The translations under genes and the position numbers were made by a program. This document shows, one piece after another, positions 12,776 to 22,880 of a stretch of DNA of 64,000 bases. The stretch is from contig CM046838.1 of assembly GCA_025618425.1 (NCBI GenBank), positions 9,493,527-9,557,526 of the forward strand, in the 5' to 3' direction. The notes beneath the pieces are model-generated. The model had not been told where the DNA came from and did no database searches. It was given only the letters and a program-made list of their open reading frames with translations. Positions within the stretch are counted from its first letter, which is position 1; every line of letters starts with the position of its first letter. The stretch is from Heliocidaris tuberculata (lineage: Eukaryota > Echinodermata > Echinoidea > Camarodonta > Echinometridae).

Positions 12776-13665
12776 CCGGGGGGGGGGGGGGGGGCACTCA
12801 GGTATATTGGTGTACACATGCGTGTCCATGGATTTAAAAAATGCCCCCTAAACAAGTTTCATACTTTGGTGAAAAGACACCCCTTAACAAGGATTTCGCG
12901 TGCTTTTTTTCGTAAAAATTACCCCTTAACGAGGATTTCGCATGTTTTTTCATAAAAATTACCCCCCTAAACAGGTTTGATTGAAATATTGCCCCCTAAA
13001 CAAGTTTGTCTTAAATATTACTCCCTAAACAAGATTAACTTAACCAACATAAAAAAATAAAAAATTGAATTCAAGATCACCTTTTGCAAACTGACATATT
13101 CTTCACCTTTGGTGGATAAATTCTTCACACAAGGCAAACTAAATAAACTGCACATATAGGAACTGCTGTTGGTTAAATTACAAATGTTATTACTTACTTC
13201 AATTCTGTAGGACAGGTTTCAAACTGTGTACTCCGTTAGGTTTAATACACGATCATCATTTGTCACTTTTGTAATTTACTTCCAGAGAAATAAACTGTAT
13301 CGGCAAGAAATCCATGCACAATAATCACACACATAAAGCTATTTAACAACGCCTTAACTCCCGGGTCAACTCCCTAGGTTCCTGTAATTGAGATCAAACA
13401 CCCGTTTTTCTGCGCACGCCACCGTTCAAGTTCCTGAAAATCGGACTAAAAATGTTTTATTCGTACCATTGCCGCCGGAATGAAAATGACCCCCTAAACG
13501 CGTTTGGCCGCATTCCGTTCAGCACCCCCTTTTTGTTGAAAATCGGCGTTTTCGGACCCCTTAACACGTAACGCGCGTTACGCGTCCTGGTTGAAAAAAA
13601 GACCCCTTTTTACGCGTTTTTTTGGACGCGCATGTGTACACCAATATACCTGAGTGGCCCCCCGG
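12776..13665. mobile_element. 890-bp foldback element with 9-bp target duplication
   Basis: The element opens CCGGGGG...GGCACTCAGGTATATTGG TGTACACATGCG and closes with the inverted CGCATGTGTACACC ... CCCCCCGG. Both flanks carry GCTTTCAGG (12767-12775 and 13666-13674). The related repeat at about 32075 reads AAGCTTTCAGGTTG without the insertion, so the empty site is visible in this window. The interior holds repeated CCCCTAAACAAG and CCCCTTAAC-GGATTTCGC motifs, a degenerate minisatellite, and no coding sequence. Confidence 0.9.
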
Positions 13666-13796
13666 GCTTTCAGGTTGTCAAGAACAACCTTTGTTTTCAA
13701 AGTATGCATAAAATTTGAATATACTTGCGACCAGGTCTATTGTTGCCAGAGCATATGTCCGAGCACCCTTAAATAGCCTAAAATGCCCATACTCAC
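13666..13796. repeat. Right part of the interrupted dispersed repeat
   Basis: From 13675, TTGTCAAGAACAACCTTTGTTT continues the match to the reverse complement of the 32-kb copy for about 40 bp. The rest is unannotated intron sequence just downstream of SSBP exon 4. Confidence 0.6.
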
Positions 13797-13881
13797 ATAA
13801 TCATGGAAGGCCTTCGCTTCACTTGAATGTTCACATGTTTCTCTCCTCTCTGGCGCAGCACAATATAAATCCCAAAATACA
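13797..13881 (-). CDS. SSBP: SSBP (SSDP) orthologue, coding exon 4
   Basis: Read on the minus strand, a CTTCCAG acceptor is followed by 85 coding bases and a GTGAGT donor. The peptide [18 protein letters not shown] followed by [10 protein letters not shown] is the highly conserved end of the N-terminal domain of SSBP2/3/4. The first base completes the Cys codon begun in exon 3, so the phase is consistent, and the exon ends in phase 0. Residues are about 64-92 of the protein. In vertebrate relatives a proline/glycine/methionine-rich region follows. That part is not visible leftward of this exon, so the gene is incomplete here. Confidence 0.95.
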
Positions 13882-14715
13882 CTGGAAGAAAACATGGAAT
13901 ATAAAAAGATACATTAATATCATCAGCAATGTTAAGAATATCACTCCTTTATATTCTTACATATGTTATTCTTTTATCATCTCTAACAATTTTTCTCTAG
14001 TTATGCTACAATCTACATTTCTTTCTACTTACTAAATCAGGGGTAGGGAGCAAAAACTATGGTATCTCATTCTTTTATATATGTAGTTAAATTAAGCAAG
14101 CAGTTATGAATATCAAAATTTCCAGGCCAGCATCATGCAACAAATACATGTAAGGAGGACTGACCACAACAAAGATGAGAAGTTTCACTGACGTTTCACT
14201 TTTGAAAACTATTTAAAGGGAAAAGTGCACCCCGGCAATCAAGTTGTTCAATTACAAGAATAAACTGAGAGAAAAAGATCTTTGAAAGTTTGAAGAAAAA
14301 AGTTATGAAGCTTTAGAGTTACAATTGACCAAACACAAATTGTCTTCCATGTGACTTCCCCCGTAGAAAAACTGGAAATCTGTTTTATACTTATTTCATA
14401 ACTCCAAGCATCATTATTTTAGAACATGTTATCAAACTCACTCCCACTAAACTCTACACTATTAAACATTAAAATGTGCAAAGTTCAGCTTAATACTAGT
14501 TGTACTTTTTCAGTCATTTTCAATCAAAAAAGTGTCATATGTTTGTGTTTTTTTTACACCGGGTATACTAATACATCATCTGTTGAGAGCCAAAAGAGTG
14601 TTAACTCATACATGTATATTTTAACACAGATTTAACGCCCTTCTGGCTCCAAACAAGAAACATTTATTTCTCCTCACATAACCTTTGCTATCTTACATCA
14701 TATTGTAATACTTAC
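13882..14715 (-). other. SSBP intron 3 (834 bp)
   Basis: It is bounded on the minus strand by GTAAGT (after exon 3) and TTCTTCCAG (before exon 4). It contains a short palindromic element at 14581-14656 and an eroded TTAA-type repeat near 14213. Confidence 0.9.
14581..14656. mobile_element. Tiny palindromic element, TTGGAGCCAGAAGGGCGTTA family
   Basis: Arms TGTTGAGAGCCAAAAGAGTG and its inverted partner CGCCCTTCTGGCTCCAAACA surround a loop with TACATGTA. A second copy lies at 19869-19937. The reciprocal match of the arms in two places supports a real dispersed unit of about 75 bp. Confidence 0.65.
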
Positions 14716-14777
14716 CACCACCATGAGTGCAGAAACCCCGGAGGCTCTCCTAATGTGATATTTTTCTCCCACCTTAT
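14716..14777 (-). CDS. SSBP: SSBP (SSDP) orthologue, coding exon 3
   Basis: A TTGTAACAG acceptor, 62 coding bases and a GTAAGT donor on the minus strand. The peptide IRWEKNITLGEPPGFL followed by HSWW is a near-invariant block of SSBP2/3/4 proteins immediately after the LisH helices. The exon starts in phase 0 after Glu of exon 2 and ends with the first two bases of a Cys codon completed in exon 4. Its length and phases match the known vertebrate exon organisation as I remember it. Confidence 0.96.
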
Positions 14778-14973
14778 CTGTTACAACAAACAAAATGATA
14801 AAAGTGAAAAGATTTTAAACAATGAAGCAAACGGTATGCATTTGTTGTTTCATTTTACATAAAGAATGATGATTCATTCCGTTATGTGCTACATGGTTAT
14901 TATTATTGATCATTATTATTCTTCCAATAACTATTTTGATATCATGAACATCAAATCAAAGTAACTCCAAATA

Positions 14974-15151
14974 CAGTCAAACCTGTCTTAGCCGCCACCT
15001 GTCTATAGTGACCACTTGTCTATAGTGGTCACTTATATTGCCTCCATAAAGCAAGAAATATGTGTCTTAGAACCTGTCTATAAAGGCCACCTGTCTACAG
15101 TGGCCACTTTTTCTGTTTCCCTTGGGTGGCCTTAATAGACAGGTTTGACTG
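14974..15151. mobile_element. Tc1/mariner-like MITE, CAGTCAAACCTGTCT ends, TA target
   Basis: Inverted ends CAGTCAAACCTGTCTTA and TAATAGACAGGTTTGACTG are flanked on both sides by TA, as expected for Tc1/mariner integration. The interior repeats CACCTGTCTATAGTGGCCACTT-like units in direct and inverted form. There is no transposase frame. Confidence 0.85.
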
Positions 15152-15449
15152 TACATCAATTCTAACTTAGATGATGAGAGTAAGTATAGCTTTCAAATTC
15201 AAAACTACCAAAGGTAAATTTTGTAGACAACATAAGTATCTTTTTTTTTTAAAGTTTCTGATGATTTTACCCAAGATACACAAATATAGAAATGCACATC
15301 CCACCCTCACACAGGAAAATTATTATATTAACTCCTATTCAAAGTTTTAATGTTTACAAACATATTATTATATTATTATATTGTGAATCATTGGGGGCCT
15401 ATCAATCATCAAATCACAGTGCCTACAGAAATCATATACCTATACTGTT

Positions 15450-16049
15450 TAGTGCTGGTATCGACATGCCTGATGTCGCCACTATGGCGACAAAAGTACT
15501 GGTTTTGGACTTTGCCGACATGTCGACACGCATGCTCCGATGGCGACATAAAATGGGTCTTATATAATTACATGTACCTCGCCGTGGCGTCGTGCGCGCG
15601 TACGTGATTTGTTTCACATACGCATTAGCAGCGTGCGCGCGCGACACGATCGCTACGTATCATCTAGCTGCGACCGGTATACATTGCGTACATGTACATG
15701 CCTAGATATGCGACACTAGCTGACTCGCACCGCATGACTTTCATTAATGCTTGATAAATTGGATCATACAAAACAAATTTTGGGGCAAATAGTTGACAGT
15801 GTGCATCTTTGAGAACTGTAAGTGAGTATGACTGCGAGTGTGAGCCCTTGAGGACATAGTGCATGTATTCCATGTAAAGCTCTTGTGAATTTGTGTCGGG
15901 TAACTCTGGTTTAATAGTGTACGGTCACTACGGGAGCGACCCGAGTTTAGACTTGTTTGACTCATGTCCAGATGTCGACACATGTCGACATCGGCGTTAA
16001 TTTTATTGCGACATGGCGACATAGATTTTCCATGCCGATACCAGCACTA
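15450..16049. mobile_element. 600-bp hAT-like element, 8-bp target duplication ATACTGTT
   Basis: The ends are TAGTGCTGGTATCGACATG and CATGCCGATACCAGCACTA. Flanks 15442-15449 and 16050-16057 are both ATACTGTT. Subterminal GACATGTCGACA and ATGGCGACAT motifs repeat in both arms. The centre is unusually rich in CG (GTCGTGCGCGCGTACG, 15590-15605). No intact reading frame for a transposase is seen. Confidence 0.88.
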
Positions 16050-16260
16050 ATACTGTTACATGTAACTTTTAAATTTTGTGCGTTTTAGGGTGTTTTTTTT
16101 ATCATTTTGAATTTTATTATTATTTTGAAATCTTTGTGTCACCCGTCTCTTGGATATTTTCATTTACAGAAACCATATAAAATGAAATTAACAAACTAAC
16201 ATAATAAATTCAACAGGATGTATCTTCTGAGATTTCTTATAGGTGAAGACAATATTTATA

Positions 16261-16406
16261 TAATATTGAATGGCCTTGAGTGGGATACAAGGATATATCG
16301 CACGAGCTATGAGCATATTTCACGAGTCGGCACGACGAGTGAAATATTTTCAAAGCGAGTGCGATATATCCTTGTGTCCCACGAAAGAAAAGCCATTCAA
16401 TATTAT
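16261..16406. mobile_element. Foldback MITE, AATATTGAATGGC ends
   Basis: Arms TAATATTGAATGGC and GCCATTCAATATTA, followed by TGGGATACAAGGATATATCGCAC on the left and its inverted counterpart on the right, make up most of the 145 bp. The central CACGAGTCGGCACGACGAGTG also folds. Target duplication is unclear because the flank is ATT-rich. Confidence 0.75.
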
Positions 16407-17109
16407 TATTATTAATTGTATGATACCTAGTTCCTCAATTTTCACCATTACATGTCCTTATGTTTTTTGTATTGACTTCGACATAAAACAAAGGTAGAAA
16501 AAACATTTTTGTCCTTACCCAAGCATCTTGCAAAAGCTGCGCGCATACATCCATTGTCTTAACCTTTGCGTATTTAAGCGCGTATTCACTTTTTTACGCG
16601 TCACGCGCACCCCAAACCATGAGATATGGAGATATATTGCACGGTCATCCGGGTACTTTTACACAAACCATGAGATATTGTTTTAAAATTGCACTGTCAT
16701 CCGGGTACTCTTGCGCAAACCATGAGATACGCCAATTTTTTCTGGTCGCCTGAAAACCCTTCATACAAATAATAATGGTATTTATTCAAATCATTTGGGA
16801 TCATCAAACTGTGACAGAGAACAGTGTTTGTGAATAAATTAAATAGTTTATACTCATCACATTACTTCTAAATATTTCAATAACTTGTCTCTTGTGACAT
16901 CTTACATCCAAACTTTCAAAGAATAAACTCATGATACATGTACATGTATTTAGCATTTGGAATTTTTATTAATCATTTTTTTTCAAATAAGTTGCAATAA
17001 GCTGTTCTTTTGGCACTAAAATGACATTGGTTTTTCAAAACACATAAAAAGCATTCACTGCAATTGTTCTAATGGTAAGAAAAAAAATGATATACATACA
17101 TTTTTAAAG
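16407..17109. other. Intronic DNA with a short degenerate tandem repeat
   Basis: ACCATGAGATAT recurs three times at 16615-16730, with CATCCGGGTACT between copies, spaced by about 55-65 bp. Otherwise nothing is recognised. Confidence 0.5.
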
Positions 17110-17113
17110 TTAA

Positions 17114-17724
17114 AGGCCAAGTCCACACTAATATCAAGTTGATTTGAATAAATAGAGTAAAATTAAACAAGCATAACAGTGAAAGTTTCACTGAAATCGG
17201 ATGTAAAATAAGAATGTTACGGCATTTTGAAATTTTGTATTATTTCATGAAACAGTGATATGCATAACATGGGCGGTATGCAAATGAGTGAACCAATAAT
17301 GTCACACGCACACTTTTTCTTGTGAATTTTATTATATAAAATTTCAAATATTTCAATTTTTATGCTTGTGATAATAAAGAATCTCTCCCTTGTATCAAAA
17401 TAAGTTACAATAATGATGCTTTTACATGTTCCATAAAGTATCAAACCATGTTTTATGTACATTATTGAAGCAAAAAATTGAAATATATGATATTTCATAT
17501 AATAAAATACATAAAGGAAAAGTGAGTGTTTGACATCATTGGTTCACTTATTTGCATACCGCCCATGTTGCGCATTATATCACTGTTTCAAGAAATAATG
17601 CAAAATTTCAAAATGCCATAACTTTCTTATTTTACATCCAATTTCAATAAAATTTTCACTGTTATGCTTGTTTGATTTTACTCAATTTATTCAAATCAAC
17701 TTGATATTAGTGTGGACTTGGCCT
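17114..17724. mobile_element. 611-bp TTAA-target foldback element
   Basis: Inverted arms of about 210 bp begin AGGCCAAGTCCACACTAATA and are flanked by TTAA at 17110-17113 and 17725-17728. TTAA targets are typical of piggyBac and Kolobok superfamilies. Further in, CGGTATGCAAATGAGTGAACC and its inverted partner continue the arms. A second, damaged copy lies at 35367-36560. It is non-coding. Confidence 0.88.
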
Positions 17725-18182
17725 TTAATGAGATGCAATAACTTTTTTCAACAATTTGAAGGAGGCAAATATATTTTTACCCCTGCCACTAAATAACAAC
17801 ACGATTTCTTAACTATTTTACATCCAATTTCAATAAAATTTTCACTGTTATGCTTGTTTGATTTTACTCTATTTATTCAAATCAACTTGATATTAGTGTG
17901 GACTTGGCCTTTAATGAGATGCAATAACTTTTTTCAACAATTTGAAGGAGGCAAATATATTTTTACCCCTGCCACTAAATAACAACACGATTTCTTAACT
18001 ATTTTACATCCAATTTCAATAAAATTTTCACTGTTATGCTTGTTTGATTTTACTCTATTTATTCAAATCAACTTGATATTAGTGTGGACTTGGCCTTTAA
18101 TGAGATGCAATAACTTTTTTCAACAATTTGAAGGAGGCAAATATATTTTACCCCTGCCACTAAATAACAACACGATTTCTAA
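17624..18182. repeat. Three tandem copies of a 186-bp unit derived from the TTAA element arm
   Basis: The phrase TGAGATGCAATAACTTTTTT recurs at a spacing of exactly 186 bp (17729, 17915, 18101). Each unit joins the last ~105 bp of the TTAA element's right arm to ~80 bp of its flank. The copies are nearly identical, so the amplification happened after insertion. Confidence 0.9.
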
Positions 18183-19139
18183 ACTACATATATCACAACA
18201 CTATTTCTTTCCCAGGATAGTCAAGTCAAGTGACTGTTTTTGCCATTGCCCTACATGCATGCATGTGAACAGTGCAACATGGTAGGAAGTGGAGATTGTG
18301 CGCACTTGTGTGCGGGCTTGAAATCCATTGACCAGGGGTAATAATAAATAACACTGTCAAGCGCATTGAAATATTCAATATATATATAAAGGTAACATAT
18401 TATTATTACCTTATATTACTCCTTCACTCTAACACAAAAAAGATATACATGCATACATGTATGTGTATGTATATACATATATACATACGCCTATCTCCTA
18501 CAGAAAGGTGAATCCTAACAATGCGGTTTATTCTGTCACAATAGAAATTCAACGTTAAGCCGAAGGTGAACGTGCGTCAAGGCGAATGTGAACAATTTGC
18601 ATTAAAAGGATTCACCTTAATGTTACATGTAGATATAAGTATATGCATATATATATATACACATGTATATAAACCCAAAACCGGTGTAATAGGGAGACAC
18701 TCTTTGTATTTTTTCTTTGTACTTGTGTCTCCTTTACGTAGGTGGCGCTATTATAACGAAATAATCAAATAAACCACATTGTCATGTGTCTCCGAAAAGT
18801 GGTATCCAGTGAAATATATATATATATATAAATATAAGTGCAATGCAGTTGAAGATTTGTCAATCTGTCGGTCAATTGAATCTGGTGTCGCCGAAACCAC
18901 TGGCCCGTCTCCATTGTCTAGTGGTTAAGGCATTGGTGATTTGGCGTTCTTTGCAAAAATTTCATAAGGGAGGACAGCTCTGGGGAACTTTCGATTTCAG
19001 CTATGCAACCATTATTCTCTCATTTCCTTTCATATATGATCTAAACACCATGAACAGTTATTGACCACAGTGCGCATTTTGAGCATTTTTCATTGGATCA
19101 AAGAAAAAAGGGTGAACTAACTTACATGTATTTCACAGT
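18183..19139. other. Intronic DNA; tRNA-like A-box fragment and short TA runs
   Basis: TCCATTGTCTAGTGGTTAAGG at about 18910-18930 looks like the 5' part of a tRNA-derived SINE, but no B box follows. TA-rich runs occur at 18647-18659 and 18815-18832. No exon is supported. Confidence 0.4.
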
Positions 19140-19830
19140 TTTCAACAGTGTGAAGTACTGTAGCCACAGAGAGAACAAAGAGAAGGTTTGAAACATTTCT
19201 AGACTACTGTAGAAAAATTACTTTCAGACTGTGGCCACAGACTGGAGTATTTTCACAGCGTCACTGTCATCAAGTGAGCACAGTATTTTCACACTCTGTG
19301 ACACACTAGGCACAAATAGACCAAGGAGATGATTTATTACACCTTAATAGCATACAGACAGAATAGAGAGTGAATACAGTGACACTATCTTCACATTGTG
19401 TAATTAAATATGACATACCGTAGCCACAAAGATCACAGATAAGGAGTATTCTTAAAGATAATGTTGCTTTCTCACTGTGTGATGGTGTTACACACTGTGG
19501 CCACATTGAGATCAGAGATGACTTTGAACATCTTTAGGGTCACTGTCAGACTAATACACAGTGTGAATGCCACAGTGAGACTCAACAGCTCATCTGTAGC
19601 TTTTTTACAATGAACACACAATTTCCACACTGTGTGACGTACATGTAGGACACTGTAACCACAGTGAGACCAAAGCAAGGATTTGAAACTTTTTTCAGTA
19701 TCAGAGACTGACAATTTTTCATCACTGTAGATAGTTAGAAAACCTAATAGAGGATGTGAAACATTTTGACATGGTCACTTGTGTCAGAGTGAAACATAAA
19801 CACAAAATTTTTCACACTTTGCACATTATT
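19140..19830. repeat. Degenerate tandem repeat, CTGTGGCCACAGTGAGACCAAAG type
   Basis: The phrase (T)GT(A/G)GCCACA(G/A)(A/T)GAGA-CA-AG is seen near 19160, 19306 (weak), 19422, 19497 and 19654, interspersed with TTTTCACACTGTGTGAC phrases. Spacing is irregular (roughly 75-160 bp) and divergence is high, so this is an old array. Confidence 0.6.
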
Positions 19831-19868
19831 TTTACTAACACTGAACTTTGTGTATATAGATTTTTTGT

Positions 19869-19937
19869 CTCCTTGGAGCCAGAAGGGCGCTAAGTCCCAT
19901 CATTTATACAGAGTTACACTCTTCTTGCTCCAAACAG
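19869..19937. mobile_element. Tiny palindromic element, second copy
   Basis: The order CTCCTTGGAGCCAGAAGGGCG ... AGTTACACTCTTCTTGCTCC is the inverted form of 14581-14656, with the same arms and a TAA-rich loop. Confidence 0.6.
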
Positions 19938-20317
19938 ACAATTTGCAGGCACAATTTTCTGCAAAATCTACTACCTTAGGTGACCATTTTATGCAGTGAC
20001 TCATCAGTAAATACTAAATGCTGGTACACGGAATAGACTCTTGGTCAGTCTATACATCACACCATATAATCAAATTATTTCTCCCGCTAAGCATTATTTA
20101 TTTAAACCTAACTTTTATATTTCTTCATGATTTCTGCATAAAAAGTTTGTGATTAAATGCAAATATTGCCAGGATATACATAAATGATTTCAAATTTCAA
20201 GTTACCCTCTTAAACATCAACAATTCTAACCCCCCCCCCCCTCCCCATCTTGATAGTGGCATACTGTATTTGTCTGCATTGTCCTTGTTTTGGTATAATC
20301 TTCTTTACGCTTATAAG

Positions 20318-20478
20318 CAGGACTCCACACTAACTTTTTACTTAAGGGGGCCGGATTGAGATTTTTAGTGACTTTGTAGGGAACATGAGCTCTATGTAAA
20401 AAATTTCGAAATTTTTGAAGTCCAGATTTAGATTTTGGGTGCATATGTCTTCTGGGGGCCTTTTTGTGTAGAGCCCTG
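20318..20478. mobile_element. 161-bp hAT-like MITE, CAGGACTCCACAC ends
   Basis: The inverted ends are CAGGACTCCACAC and GTGTAGAGCCCTG. Flanks CTTATAAG (20310-20317) and CTTACAAG (20479-20486) form an 8-bp duplication with one mismatch. The interior has no coding content. Confidence 0.82.
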
Positions 20479-20516
20479 CTTACAAGGGTTTGCGGTGCTG
20501 CTGCATGTGTGTACAC

Positions 20517-20775
20517 ACCATAGGCATACCCAGGATTTTTTTTTTTTTAGAGGGGGGTGTTTAAGATTATTCTTCATCTCAACTTAATCATTTAATCAGC
20601 GGCCGATCCAGGATTTGGTGAGGCAGGGGGCCTAATATTCTGAAAATTTTCTGACAAGCAAAAAAAAGAAAAAAAAAGGTCATCAGCATTTTGGGGTGCT
20701 AAAGGGGAGTGTTTAAACACCTAAAACAACCAAAATACCCCCCCCCCCCCCCACTTGGTACGCCTGTGGTGCACG
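20517..20775. mobile_element. hAT-like MITE remnant, CATAGGC(A/G)TACC ends
   Basis: ACCATAGGCATACCCAGG on the left is inverted in GGTACGCCTGTGGT on the right. A nested start GCGGCCGATCCAGGATTT at about 20599 suggests a second element inside. Flanks resemble an 8-bp duplication with two mismatches, so the call is tentative. Confidence 0.5.
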
Positions 20776-20994
20776 CCAAGCCCTACTGGTGGAATACTGT
20801 ACAGATATGAAGGGCCTATATGTACATACATGTATTGGGGAAATTTGACATGGGTTTTGCCAATGAAAAATACAATTTTTTACAAAGGAAAATCATAAAA
20901 TTTGTATTGGAGAGGTAATGGATCATTATCAATATGCTCATTAAAATACGAAGCCCCAAACATGCCATTTTTGCGAACCAAAAAAAAAAAAAAA

Positions 20995-21145
20995 TTATTC
21001 CGTACGTACGAGATATTATTCCGTACGTAAGAGATAATATTCCATACATACATACGCAATAAATTATTCCGTACGTACGCAATAATTTATTGCGTACTTA
21101 CGGAATATCTCATACCGTACGTACGTACAAATTATTCCGTGCGAT
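20995..21145. repeat. CGTACGTACG palindrome array, left copy
   Basis: Units such as ATTATTCCGTACGTACGCAA recur every 25 bp or so. Each CGTACGTACG core is self-complementary, and some cores carry single changes (CGTACGTAAG, CATACATACATACG). The matching array at 25530-25660 is in inverted orientation. Confidence 0.8.
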
Positions 21146-21253
21146 ACGTGTTAATAAATTATGCGCACGCATGCCCACTGTATTTTAATATCAACTTTAT
21201 AGTCGAAGGATTTACCGAAAATATGGTCTTTTATATAAACGCTAGAGGAAGAC
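21140..21253 (+). pseudogene. Upstream part of an interrupted integrase-like reading frame
   Basis: The frame covering about 21200-21253 ends at the GAGGAAGAC target duplication and resumes in the same frame immediately right of the inserted element at 22702. No start codon can be assigned with confidence, and only the final few residues before the break are securely part of the frame. Confidence 0.4.
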
Positions 21254-22692
21254 TAGCCTCTTGTCGAGGCCCTGGCGCTGTTGAAATCCTTGGCGATATG
21301 GAGGCAAAGCGAGCCAGAAAAACCGAGGCGCTTGCGCCGAGGGCCTCTTGACACCCGACCTGAATTATATATTCATGAGGCACGATTTCCTACTGAATTA
21401 TGCATGAAACGAGAATAGTTAGATTACCGCGGCGATCGCCCAGCAAATTGGCCAATGAAATCTCAAGGATTTCTTACTTCAATTCTGGACTAGTCTATTA
21501 TTTTTTTGGGGGGGGGGATTACGTAAATCTCTTGCTCAAAATACATTCACAGACAAGCACATTATGAAGAATTCGATCTCTAGCTTACAAACCATGGTAA
21601 TTTGAAATAAGACAAATGTACATATTTCTCAAGAGATCATCATATATTTACAAATAATGAAGAATGGGCAATAAAAGTCACCGTTCAACAATAAATGCAT
21701 CTCCATCAATTCTGAAAAGTTGAATTAGTCTATGATCAAAGCTTTTTTTCGAAAGTGAAGCTTACAGAAAGTGCTCAATATCACGCGAGTACGAGATGTT
21801 ACACGGAAATACGAACAAAAATTGAGACTAACTACCATTTGTTGACGAAGAACAGCCGACATAACACTGTTACAGTGTTATTAACAAATAACACTAACAC
21901 AGTTAGTTTTTAGATCTTGACCGAGTCAAATTCAAAATTATACCTTCTAAAGTCACATCTTGTGACGAAGCGTCCCCAAGATAGACGGCTTGAAGTCCAC
22001 GTTTCTTGAGCGACTTCACCTGGTCTCTCATCAGAGACACCAAAGGGGAAATAATCAACAAAATGCTTCGTGAAGATGATAGACTAGAAAATGATGTAAC
22101 CAAGGAGTTACCAGCAACTTCACTGCCCGGCAAGGCCCCCGGGGGATCCGCCTGGCCCTCGCGAAGCAGCAGTCTCACTCTCCATCCCTGGCCCACGGAG
22201 GTAATCAGCACAGAGTGGTAGCGCGTGAAAAATAACACTTTTTCCATAGCCAGTAGGCAGATTCACAAAAACATCTTGTCCTTTAAGTGCAGATTTGATT
22301 GCATCAACTTGCAAATCTTTGAATCTGTCAATCTTCAACATTCTAGCGGCATATTCTAAGCTCTTACAAATATCGTCATCACTCGTAGTGGAAGAAACGT
22401 TGAACGCCATTTTGGGCTGCGATTAATTAATATGTAAGAAATAGCGTGCAGTTGAGTCATGAATATTTAACATTACATCATGGTAGCTCGCGCTTATTGG
22501 ATGATTTTCACCGACCAAAATTTGGTCGGAATATTCGTCAAAACAATGAAATACAAAAGAAATTCAGATCGGGTGTCAAGAGGCCCTCGGCGCAAGCGCC
22601 TCGGTTTTTCTGGCTCGCTTCGCTCGCCACCAGAAATTTTGCCTCCATATCGCCAAGGATTCCAATAGCGCCAGGGCCTCGACAAGAGGCTA
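21254..22692. mobile_element. 1.44-kb DNA element carrying a RecQ-like helicase fragment; 9-bp target duplication
   Basis: The ends TAGCCTCTTGTCGAGGCCCT and their inverted copy bound the element. The inverted repeats run about 105 bp (left) and 121 bp (right) and differ by few substitutions plus a 17-bp indel. Flanks 21245-21253 and 22693-22701 are both GAGGAAGAC. Long terminal inverted repeats with 9-bp duplications are typical of Mutator-like elements, and those can capture gene pieces; Merlin-like elements are an alternative. No transposase is visible, so it is non-autonomous. Confidence 0.88.
21903..22410 (-). pseudogene. Truncated RecQ-family DNA helicase (motifs 0-Ia only)
   Basis: Read on the minus strand from ATG at 22410 (context AAAATGG), the frame gives a short acidic N-terminus, then RFKDLQVDAIKSALKGQDVF, which resembles the RecQ motif 0 with its Gln, and LPTGYGKS, the Walker A motif I. 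After a G/C-rich stretch of about 60-75 bases the homology resumes in another frame with ILLIISPLVSLMRDQVKSLK, motif Ia. The frame ends at 21903. The DEAH box, motifs III-VI, RQC and HRDC are absent, so it cannot be an active helicase. The linker could be a short intron, a frameshift or a secondary insertion. The whole coding piece lies between the element's inverted repeats, and so was probably captured or is a relic of a larger autonomous element. Confidence 0.85.
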
Positions 22693-22701
22693 GAGGAAGA
22701 C

Positions 22702-22880
22702 GGGAAGTCCTTGTCCATCTCTATTTTGAGTTGGGATTCTCCCAGAAAGAAATTTTGTACTTTTTAATATCAAAACATAAAATTCTACTGAGTGTTAGAC
22801 ATCTAAGTCGAATTTTGAAGAAACTTCGTCTAACAAGACGCTCAGACATTCTAACCTCGCATAATATACAAATATACAGG
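22702..22880 (+). pseudogene. Integrase-type transposase N-terminal helix-turn-helix fragment
   Basis: The translated phrases LYFELGFSQKEILYFL, LSVRHLSRILKKLRL and TRRSD resemble the N-terminal region of the multicopy integrase-core transposases common in aquatic animals (YF-x-GF-x-x-x-EI ... LS-R-L-RIL-GL-RR). The DDE catalytic core is absent: the frame runs into a foldback repeat at about 22868. The upstream part of the frame is separated by the 1.44-kb helicase-carrying element. This is a relic and cannot be catalytically active. Confidence 0.6.

Noticed and set aside
22006..22221. Plus-strand frame opposite the helicase fragment
   Set aside because: It is the antisense shadow of the helicase coding sequence.
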